A DNA stretch of 64,000 nucleotides from CAZUHB01 sp964620445 (GTDB lineage: Bacteria > Planctomycetota > B15-G4 > CAYZWU01). Positions 9,272 through 17,000 of this stretch are shown one piece after another (position 1 is the first letter of the stretch; each line of letters starts with the position of its first letter). The translations under genes were made by a program, and so were the position numbers. The stretch covers positions 62,001-126,000 of the forward strand of contig CAZUHB010000003.1 in assembly GCA_964620445.1 (NCBI GenBank). Direction: 5' to 3'. Below the pieces are notes generated by a model. The model did no database searches. It was not told the DNA's origin and saw nothing but the letters and a program-made list of their open reading frames with translations.

Positions 9272-10272
9272 GAAACGCCTCCAGAGCCAACGAGATCGAG
9301 AAAAAGGTCCTCGAGCATGGCAGGTCCGGTGGAAACTTCGTGCACGCCGATGCCGCCGTTCACGAGGAGGCGAACCAGGTCGGGAACGTCCTTGTCGTCG
9401 ACGGTGAGCACGATCCGGTTCGTATCCCTCTGGCGCGGCTCGGCCTGCGCGAATCGCTCTTCGATGAGCGCCAGTCCCTTGGAAACATCGTCAACCCTGA
9501 CCGTCACCCGGCCGGAGGCGCCGAGCTCGCGGAGGCTTCCTTCAGCCACCAGGCTGCCCTCGTCGATGATACTGAGGCGCGAGCAAAGCCGTTCCATCTC
9601 GCCCAGGGTATGGGACGAAATCAGAAAGGTCGTTCCCTTCTCGGAGCTGTATTGCTGAATGATCTCGCGTATGGCGATCACCCCGCCCGGATCGAGACCG
9701 ATCGCGGGTTCGTCGAGCACGATGATCTCGGGATCGCCGAGAAAAGCCTGGGCCAGGCCGAGACGCTGCCGCATGCCGAGCGAATAGCCGCCCACTTTGC
9801 GGTCCGCCGCGGCGCGTAGCCCGAAAAGATCGAGGCTCTCATCGACCTGGGAGCGGCTGATTCCGCCCATGAGCAGCGCATGACACCAGAGATTGTCCCG
9901 TCCACTCAGATGGGCGAAGAAGGACGGTGATTCCACGAGAAAACCCGCCTTCCGTCTCACAGCCTGGTCACCGCTCAAGACATTCCGTCCGAAGATCTCC
10001 GCACCGCCCGAGTCGGCACGGATCAATCCGGCCAGTATCCGGATCGCCGTGGTCTTTCCCGCGCCGTTACGACCCAGAAATCCGTGGATATCGCCGCGAA
10101 AGACTGTCATTTCGAAATTACGCAACGCGACGGTTTCACCGAAGTTTCGGCACAACGACCGAAGGACGATCGCCTCACGATCGGCTTCGGAAGACGACCG
10201 AAGGACGATCGCCTCACGATCGTCCCGGGGTGGATCTTCGGGCGCGTTGGAACCGCCTGGTGCGTCAGGCAT
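9268..10272 (-). CDS. ABC transporter ATPase (ABC-2 exporter, CcmA/NatA-like)
   Basis: 334 residues. Walker A is GRNGAGKTT, the signature YSLGMRQRLGLAQAF, and Walker B IIVLDEPAIGLDP. A C-terminal 80-residue domain is typical of ABC-2-coupled ATPases. It pairs with the permease at 8456-9271. The first 37 residues are abnormal: a 13-residue tandem duplication (DREAIVLRS repeated) precedes the normal beginning of the domain, encoded by the 39 bp repeat at 10156-10222. The family fold needs only the sequence from about residue 30, so the extension may be a repeat-driven addition or the true start may lie further in, although I see no better one. It follows the secretin gene at 10278 closely, 5 bases after its stop. 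Confidence 0.88.
   Translation of the reverse strand: MPDAPGGSNAPEDPPRDDREAIVLRSSSEADREAIVLRSLCRNFGETVALRNFEMTVFRGDIHGFLGRNGAGKTTAIRILAGLIRADSGGAEIFGRNVLSGDQAVRRKAGFLVESPSFFAHLSGRDNLWCHALLMGGISRSQVDESLDLFGLRAAADRKVGGYSLGMRQRLGLAQAFLGDPEIIVLDEPAIGLDPGGVIAIREIIQQYSSEKGTTFLISSHTLGEMERLCSRLSIIDEGSLVAEGSLRELGASGRVTVRVDDVSKGLALIEERFAQAEPRQRDTNRIVLTVDDKDVPDLVRLLVNGGIGVHEVSTGPAMLEDLFLDLVGSGGVS
10156..10222. repeat. Two-copy direct repeat, 39 bp period, with internal hairpin
   Basis: A 28 bp sequence at 10156-10183 recurs exactly at 10195-10222, period 39 bp (13 codons). Each copy contains CGATCG-cctca-CGATCG. In the first copy an outer stem CCGAAG (10159-10164) with CTTCGG (10185-10190) lengthens the hairpin to about 12 bp. 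It lies in the first codons of the ABC ATPase gene and keeps frame. Confidence 0.9.
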
Positions 10273-10277
10273 GAGGA

Positions 10278-11714
10278 TCAGTCCTCCAGGCCGTAGAGAA
10301 CCTCGGTGGGCGGAATGACCCGCGGCTCGATGTAGAAAATGATCTGAGTGCGTTTGAATTCAACCTCGCGGCTTTTGAATAGAAAACCCAGAAGGGGAAT
10401 ATCGCCCAGAAGGGGGACCTTGGAAACCACCTCGATCTCCGACCGGTCGATCAGTCCGGCCAGCATGAAGGCCTGATCCTCCTTCACGTTGATGGCCGTG
10501 GATGCGCCCCGGTTTGAAATGACCGGAATCGACACCGATCCCGTTCCCTGCCCCGTGGTGAACTCTTCCTCACCGGTAATGGTGGAAACGTCGGTCGTCA
10601 ACTGGATCTGCAAGGTGCCGTCCATGAGCCGCATCGGCAGGATCACCATGGTCACACCCACCGGCTTGTACTCGTACTGGTACGACGTCGAGCTGATCCC
10701 CACCTTGGCCTTGGGGAGCGGGATTTCACGGACCGTTTCGATGATCGCCTTGTGGCCGTTGAGAACGCGAACCTTCGGCGCCGAGAGGATCTCGGAATCA
10801 CTCGTTCGCTGTAACATCTCGAGTGCCGCCTGGAGCCTGAGCTTGTCGTGCACACCCTCGACAATGAAAAACCCGCCCTGAAACCCGGGATCGATGTCTG
10901 CCCTGTCCGGATCGAACCAGGTCCTGAGGTCGTCCACGGAGAAACCACCGGCGGCGATCATCTCCTCCGTGTTGAAATGGGAGGTCATCCCCTTGAAGAG
11001 CGGATTGCCGCCTGTCTCCTTCGTGACTTCGGCGGTAATACCATATTGCGTGTTGTCGGTGAGAGCCACTTCCAGGATGCGCACCTTGATCTCGATCATG
11101 GGTACTTCGACAAGAAATTTCCTGATGAAGTTTTCCACATCGACGAGCGTGTCATTGGTGGTACGCACCAGCAGAAGGTCGCAAGCGTTTCCGGGAGCAA
11201 GGTTGTGCCCCATGAAACCCTTCGGTCCGCTCGCCGAGGTCTCCCTCTTGTCGATTACGAAATTCGGAATGACCGAGACCTGGTTGATCGCTTTCGGAGG
11301 GACTCCCGCGCCGTCGGTCAGGCCCTTGACCTGGCCGAGGAGCAGTGCCTTGACCTTGTCGCCCAGACCCGGCTCGAGGTAATAGTGAAGGGTGACCGAT
11401 CCGTCATTGTGAAGATAGGTGGTGCGCTCGTACTGATGGAACGGTCTGAAGAGTGTGCTCGGATCGACCCTGTCCAGACCGTCGAGGTCGCCGCCGAGAG
11501 CAGGATCGACCGAGTAGCGTCCGAGGATCGGCTCGAATCCGAGCGCTTCCTGTTCCGAGTAAAGGGTCAACTTGTCGTGGCCCCACGCTCCGGGCCCCCT
11601 CACCTCGGTGATACATCCGGGGAGGAGCAGTCCAGCGAGGAGAACGAGGACAGGAAGCAAGCCGCCGCGCAACCGATCTCTGTCGGGTCTGGATCGCGGA
11701 AAGAGATCAATCAT
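10278..11714 (-). CDS. Secretin-family lipoprotein (type II/III secretion, copy 2)
   Basis: 478 residues. A lipoprotein signal ends at LLLPGC (Cys34). The C-terminal half (about 300-470) is a secretin core: a LSAPKVRVLNGHKA-like segment, VGVTMVILPM, and then LLGDIPLLGFLFKSRE, the hallmark end of GspD/PilQ-type secretins. The middle (about 175-260) carries an N1-like domain, with a VDVENFIRKFLVEVPMIEIK stretch. Secretins form outer-membrane rings for type II secretion, type IV pili or phage release. No other secretion gene is nearby. It is clearly related to the upstream neighbour, sharing DGSVTxHYYL and the secretin end, and overlaps it by 4 bases, so the pair is a tandem duplication. Confidence 0.87.
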   Translation of the reverse strand: MIDLFPRSRPDRDRLRGGLLPVLVLLAGLLLPGCITEVRGPGAWGHDKLTLYSEQEALGFEPILGRYSVDPALGGDLDGLDRVDPSTLFRPFHQYERTTYLHNDGSVTLHYYLEPGLGDKVKALLLGQVKGLTDGAGVPPKAINQVSVIPNFVIDKRETSASGPKGFMGHNLAPGNACDLLLVRTTNDTLVDVENFIRKFLVEVPMIEIKVRILEVALTDNTQYGITAEVTKETGGNPLFKGMTSHFNTEEMIAAGGFSVDDLRTWFDPDRADIDPGFQGGFFIVEGVHDKLRLQAALEMLQRTSDSEILSAPKVRVLNGHKAIIETVREIPLPKAKVGISSTSYQYEYKPVGVTMVILPMRLMDGTLQIQLTTDVSTITGEEEFTTGQGTGSVSIPVISNRGASTAINVKEDQAFMLAGLIDRSEIEVVSKVPLLGDIPLLGFLFKSREVEFKRTQIIFYIEPRVIPPTEVLYGLED

Positions 11715-13120
11715 GGTCCACCCTCCTGCTCCCTGTCGATCAAACCGCCCGGCCCGCGCACCACACGCGGAACGATGTGAAAGAGGATCTCGGACTTGGC
11801 TTTCGCCTTCGACTGGGTTTTGAAAAGATAACCGAGGATCGGCACATCGCCGAGTACGGGCACCTTGGAGATGATTTCGAAATCGGAGTAGGTGTAGAGC
11901 CCGCCCAAAACGAACTCCTTGCCGTCCCCAACGCGGAGCTTGGTACCCAGGTTCCTCTTTGACACGATGGGAAGGTGAACAGGCCCGTCGCCGAGGTCGA
12001 TCGTCTCCTCGCCGACCACGGCCGAGACCTCGGCTGTGACCTGAATCTGAATGATTCCGCCTGGGAGCAGATGGGGCACGATCGAAAGGGTGACGCCGGT
12101 CGGCTTGAACGAGTAGGAGAAAGCGGTCTGGTTTCCCGAAATGATCGGACTGACCACCGGTGTCTGATTTCCCGTGCTGATCACGGCCCTGTGTCCATTG
12201 AGCACCGTAATGCGCGGAGCCGCCAGAATTTCCGAATCGGAGATCCTCTGCAGGAGTTCGAGCTGCGCGTTGAGGTTGAGCTTGTCGTGATCACCGCCAA
12301 TCGAGATGAGCGCACCGGGAAAATCCGATTCTCCGGCCACATTGAACGACTCGGTATTGAACCTGTTGAGCCATCCCTTGAGAAACGCATCGCCGCCGGT
12401 GATCTTGTCGATCACGCTGGTCAGACCGTACTGAAGGCTATCGCTCACCGCCAGCTCGGCCACGCGCACCTGGATCTCGATCATGGGAATCTCGTTCTGC
12501 AGGCAGCCGAGATAGGTATCAGCCTCCTTGAGTTTTTCCGGTGTCGCCTTGACCACCATTAGATCGGATGCGCGCGTCGCGCTGTGTCTGTAACCCGAGA
12601 ATGGAGTGGGAGCCGTTTTCATCACGGGGCGGGAATCAACGAGAAAATTGGGCCAGACCACGACCTCACCCACCTGCTGGCCGGCGAGCGCCGCCTTGAC
12701 GTCTCCTCCCTTGATCGACAGGCCTTCTATCTGTGTTGTGAGCAGATTGGCGATGTTGGTTCCCGATCCATTATCGAGATAGTAATGCCGCGTCACCGAA
12801 CCGTCGTCACCGTAATAGGTTTGAGCAGCATAACGTTTGAAAGGATCGTATGTACCGAGCGACGCCTCGTCCGGTATGGGATACTTCTTCTCTTCCTCGC
12901 CTGCCGGAGGCGCGATCGTGTCCTCGCCCATGGGCGGATCGAGACTGTATCGTGGAGGGAACTTTATGAACGAGACAGATCCTTCTCCCCCAAAAATAGA
13001 GGCCTGTTTCTCTTCGGACGATGCCTTGGGCCATCTCGATTCGGTTACGCAGCCTGAGGTGAACAATAGGGCGGGAAAGATCCCCAACACCAGAAAGAAT
13101 GGAGCTATCTTGTTTCGCAT
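11711..13120 (-). CDS. Secretin-family lipoprotein (type II/III secretion, copy 1)
   Basis: About 469 residues when started at the ATG at 13120, which puts a lipobox at FTSGC (Cys24); an earlier in-frame start at 13222 would bury the signal peptide in an artificial extension. The domain order copies that of the next gene: an N-terminal unknown part with RYSLDP and DGSVTRHYYL, an N1-like segment (LKEADTYLGCLQNEIPMIEIQ), then the secretin core with APRITVLNGHRA, VGVTLSIVP-type and VLGDVPILGYLFK motifs. A terminator hairpin lies only about 40 bases upstream (13161-13200), so the promoter must be very close or expression depends on read-through. Function as an outer-membrane pore is inferred from family only. 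Confidence 0.86.
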   Translation of the reverse strand: MRNKIAPFFLVLGIFPALLFTSGCVTESRWPKASSEEKQASIFGGEGSVSFIKFPPRYSLDPPMGEDTIAPPAGEEEKKYPIPDEASLGTYDPFKRYAAQTYYGDDGSVTRHYYLDNGSGTNIANLLTTQIEGLSIKGGDVKAALAGQQVGEVVVWPNFLVDSRPVMKTAPTPFSGYRHSATRASDLMVVKATPEKLKEADTYLGCLQNEIPMIEIQVRVAELAVSDSLQYGLTSVIDKITGGDAFLKGWLNRFNTESFNVAGESDFPGALISIGGDHDKLNLNAQLELLQRISDSEILAAPRITVLNGHRAVISTGNQTPVVSPIISGNQTAFSYSFKPTGVTLSIVPHLLPGGIIQIQVTAEVSAVVGEETIDLGDGPVHLPIVSKRNLGTKLRVGDGKEFVLGGLYTYSDFEIISKVPVLGDVPILGYLFKTQSKAKAKSEILFHIVPRVVRGPGGLIDREQEGGP

Positions 13121-13160
13121 GACTGTCGTGCCGCCAAACAGCATAAAAAAAAGAAGGCCA

Positions 13161-13200
13161 AAATAAAAAGGGCCTGTCATTCGTTCGGGGTGACAGGCCC
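13161..13200 (-). terminator. Rho-independent terminator of the Skp-like gene
   Basis: 10 bp stem (13170-13179 with 13191-13200) with an 11-base loop. On the minus strand it is followed by five T residues and a T-rich tract (13169-13161). It lies 47 bases after the stop of the Skp-like gene. Confidence 0.8.
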
Positions 13201-13246
13201 TGCGGTATTCCAGGTTCGCCAAGGAGAAACCCTCCTTGGAAAAGTG

Positions 13247-13681
13247 TCAAGACTTGGGAAGAGCCTTGATCACGGCTTTGGTAATGTCCGGAATGCGCAC
13301 TCCCTTCTTGGTCGCCTTGATCCCTCCCCGCTCGACAGCCAGATCGTAGCCCTTTTTTGTCGCCACGTCACTCACCGTTTTGCGAAAGACCTTGTTCGCT
13401 TGCTGGAGAAGAAAGGTGTATCGTGCAGAGTTCTTTTCCAACTTCTCCCGCTTGATCGTTTTGATGGCCGGAATCTTCGCAAACACCTTTTTCCGGTCCA
13501 GGACACAAGGCTTCTTATAGGAGTTCTTGTTGCCAAAGTAAATATCGCCGGTGATTTTATACGTGACGTCCTCGAGTGCCGCGGCCATGACTGGAGCCGA
13601 TACCGTTATGAGATAACCGAGGAGAACAGCGAGGCACACAACCGTGCGAATCGCTGAGGGGTTATTGCTTCCCTTTGCCAT
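13247..13681 (-). CDS. Small exported protein resembling the C-terminal part of Skp/OmpH
   Basis: 144 residues. A signal peptide (about 1-34, ending PVMAAA) is followed by a basic region. Residues about 70-144 resemble the end of OmpH/Skp chaperones: a helix KLEKNSARYTFLLQQANKVF, then VSDVATKKGYDLAVERGG and a closing DITKAVIKAL, matching the family ending GYDxVLxxxGVxY...DITxxVIxxL. The long coiled-coil tentacle of Skp is much shortened, so periplasmic chaperone activity is only a suggestion. A clear terminator follows, and a candidate promoter with TATAAT lies about 220 bases upstream, so the gene is probably transcribed alone. Confidence 0.6.
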   Translation of the reverse strand: MAKGSNNPSAIRTVVCLAVLLGYLITVSAPVMAAALEDVTYKITGDIYFGNKNSYKKPCVLDRKKVFAKIPAIKTIKREKLEKNSARYTFLLQQANKVFRKTVSDVATKKGYDLAVERGGIKATKKGVRIPDITKAVIKALPKS

Positions 13682-14093
13682 AATATTCTCCCATTTTCTT
13701 GTTTAGTACTTCGGCAGATTCATCAGAATTCCTGCGCCTCAGTTCGGCAAAAACTCAATGCCGCGCCGTGGCAAATCCTCTGCCTGACTCACCTCACTTT
13801 TTCAAGTCGTCTCGAGACCCTTTTACTTCGACTGTTTCTATTCACAAAAGTGGTACCAATAACATAAAAAATGGTAAAAAATCGCACATCGACTGTGGAT
13901 TATACCTAACCGTCCCTTTATTCAAGTAATTAAAATACAAATCGATACTTCTCCAGCATCCGAAACCGACTTCCATCAAAAGGAAATTCCGCCAATCAGG
14001 CGCAAAATGGCGGAATAGAAGAGGCGGAGGCTGATTTATTAGGTGTTTGTTAGGCGGCCAAAAGCTCGTTGATTACAGCATGGCCTGCGGCTT
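13682..14093. other. 412 bp AT-rich intergenic region
   Basis: Lies between the Skp-like gene and the giant activator gene, both on the minus strand. It holds the candidate promoter at 13899-13925 and is clearly AT-rich between 13840 and 13990. A short open frame at 13699-13929 on the plus strand has no ribosome site and no recognisable motif. I see no terminator for the activator gene. Confidence 0.4.
13899..13925 (-). promoter_or_regulatory. Candidate sigma-70 promoter of the Skp-like gene
   Basis: Minus strand TTGAAT (13925-13920) and a perfect TATAAT (13904-13899) with a short 15-base spacer. It would give a leader of about 210 bases before the ATG at 13681. Confidence 0.4.
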
Positions 14094-17000
14094 CTAGCGA
14101 TCGCGTGTTTTTGCGAGCTTGTACACGGCGGCGCGACGCGATCCAAAGCGCACGATAAGTCCGAGCTTGATCATTTCCTGAAGATCCCTCAAACCGGTCC
14201 TCGACGAAATGCCCATCATCTCCATGTATGCTCGATTGGTAATCGATCCGGATGCCTGGAGATGATTGAGAAGTTGCGCCTGCCGGCTATTCAGCTTGCG
14301 CGCTGTTTCCTCCCCCACAGGAACCCGGGTTTTGAAGGTCGATTCCGATGCGGCGCTCTCGAACACGAGATGGGCAGGTTCGATCAGATCGTCTTCCGCA
14401 AAAAGCATGGCGCGGTTCAAGACGTTCTTGAGTTCCCGCACGTTGCCCGGCCATTTGTACCGATAACACCGGTCGAGCGCCGCGGGCGACATGTGTCTGA
14501 TGTGGCGGTTGTTCTCCCTGTTGAATTCCTCGATAAAATGCCGGGCCAGGGCAGGAATGTCTTCCTTTCTCTCACGCAGGGGCGGTATCGAAAGGGTGAT
14601 CACTTTCAGCCGGAAATAGAGATCCTCCCTGAAGCGGTCCTGCCCGATCTCGGAAGGCAGATCGCGATTCGTGGCAGCGATGATCCTCACGTCCACCTTG
14701 AGCGGTTTCCCCACGCTGCCGAGCGGCTCGATCGTCTTGTCCTGAAGCACGCGCAGAAGTTTTGCCTGCGTACGGAGCGAGAGGTCCCCCACCTCGTCGA
14801 GGAAGAGCGTTCCCTTGTCGGCCGCCTCGAAATGCCCTGCCTTGCGTCTCTCCGCACCGGTGAACGCCCCCTTCTCATGGCCAAAGAGTTCGCTCTCGAG
14901 CAAAGATTCAGGCAATGCCGAGCAGTTGAGCCGCACGAGCGGAAAATCAGCCCTGCCCGACTGATGATGGATGATCTCCGCCAGAACCTCCTTACCCACA
15001 CCTGTCTCGCCGAGAATCAGAATCGAGATCGACGACTGCGCGATTCGCGGAATCGTGGACAGGATTTCGTTCATCTTGGTAGAGGCGAACACATACCCGA
15101 ACGTATCGATCGGACGTGTATCGACTGCCGGCTCCCTTGCGAGGGGCTCCTCACCCAGATCGCGCACCCCTTTGTTCTCTTCCAGGGAACGTGCAACCTG
15201 GGCGAAAAGAAACTCCGCGCTCGAGGCATCATCGGGACAGAACGCAAGGCCGAACGCAAAGAGCGGCTCTTCGTCCTCCCCCGTTCCGGAATCCGCGGCG
15301 AGCTCTCGAAGGATCGACCGGGCCAGAGCCAAACCGACGCGGCGGTCAGCGTCGGCGAGCAGGATGTCGAATTCTCCAGCCGCATTCCGCCCGACGATGT
15401 ACATGTCGCGGCAAACCTTCCTGATCACCGTGGAGATGCGATCGAGGATCGTATCGGCCTTGTGGGGATTGACCGTCCTGATCTGCTCCAGATTGTCGAA
15501 ACTGAGCCTGAGGAGAGCGAGTTTCCCGCCCGTGTGAACCGTCCGGTCCAGTTCCTCGGCAAGACGATGGCGGAAGAAGGCGCGGAAATAGAATCCCGTG
15601 TCCGGATCCTGGATCGCCATGAGATAGAGGCGGGCATTCTCGAAGGAGACCGCGATCTGCTGGGCCATACTCGCCAGGTACTCCCTGTTGACCAGATCGA
15701 GCATACCCGGTTCTTCCCGGAGGATGACCAGAATCGTCCCCAGGTTCCGGCGCTGTACGGAGAGCGGCAAGATCACCAGGGGCTTGTCGGGCATGACGAC
15801 GTCGCGCACGGGACCTGCGGCGTCCTTGTACAGATTCGATTCTCCAGGGCGGGCGAAAATCCTCGGTTCACGACTCCTGAGGCTCTCCGCCAGAAAGCTC
15901 TCTCCCGGCATGAACTCCGCGGCCTGGCATAATCCCAGGCTGTCCCCGAGCACCGCGAAACGCCCCATCTGCTGGTCGAAGAAAAAGAACACCGCTCTCT
16001 CCGCCTGAAGATCGTCAACGAGCATCCGAAGCGCCGAAGCGACCTTCTCCTGAAAATCGAGTCCCGCGCTCAACTCCTCCATGTTGCGCGTCAGACGCTG
16101 CTGCTCGTCCATTCTGTGCTCGAGCTGCCCCGTCATGGAATTGAAGGCCTGTGCGAGCCTCCCGATCTCGGTCCCGCCTTCCGCGTCGATCCGGTAGGCC
16201 AGATCGCCGCGGCTGACCGCCTCGGCGCCATCTTTGAGCTTTTCGAAGGGCCTGATGATTCCATCGGTCGTGACGGATCCGATGAAGATCGCCGAGGCGA
16301 GAATGATCGCTCCGAAGAGTAGAAAAAAGTCCTCGACCTCCATCTCGGTGAGAAAAACCGTCACGGGATAAAGGAATCCCTTCTTCCGGCTGTGCGCCTC
16401 CAGCACGAGCGGGCGCCCCCTTGCCGGGAGAGGATCGCACGCCACGAGCACGCTGTCCACGCGCTCTCCGAGATAGGTCTCCTTCTTCATCTCGAACCAA
16501 TCATTGACCAGCCTCTGCCTCTTTTTCCGGTCTTCGAAATGCTCCGGGAGACCGGCATCCACGATGGGATGGCCCTCCTGGGCATCGACGATCACCATTC
16601 CGCCGCATTCCGTGTCTTCGGCGAGCCCCTGCAGGAAGGCGGCGCTCACCACGCCTCCGACAGAGAGACGCAATCTCGGCGGGCGCTCTCTCTCCGCCGT
16701 TCCCACGAAGGCGGCTTTACCCCAGTGGAAATAGAGCCCGCTCTCGGTGTCGTCGAAGAGACTGCTGTGAATATGGTCGCCAGAATCGAAAAAGAGACGC
16801 CTCTCGCCGTCGTCGAGGATCAGTTCGAGTCGGACCGCTCTCTCGATGCCATCGTTGACAAAGTTCTCGTCCCGCCATCTTTTCAAGAACTGGGACAGTC
16901 CCTGTCCGTTGACACCGTACGCACCGACGGCATCCATCAACTCGGAGGATTGCAGCTCTGCCCTGGCAACGTTGGATGCGGCGTTGACAAGTCTTTCCAG

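Noticed and set aside
13121..13222. Longer start for the first secretin
   Set aside because: It crosses a terminator hairpin and would hide the lipoprotein signal that starts at 13120.
13769..13784. TGGCAAATCCTCTGC as a sigma-54 -24/-12 promoter near the giant activator
   Set aside because: It lies on the plus strand with no plus-strand gene downstream, and the match is loose.
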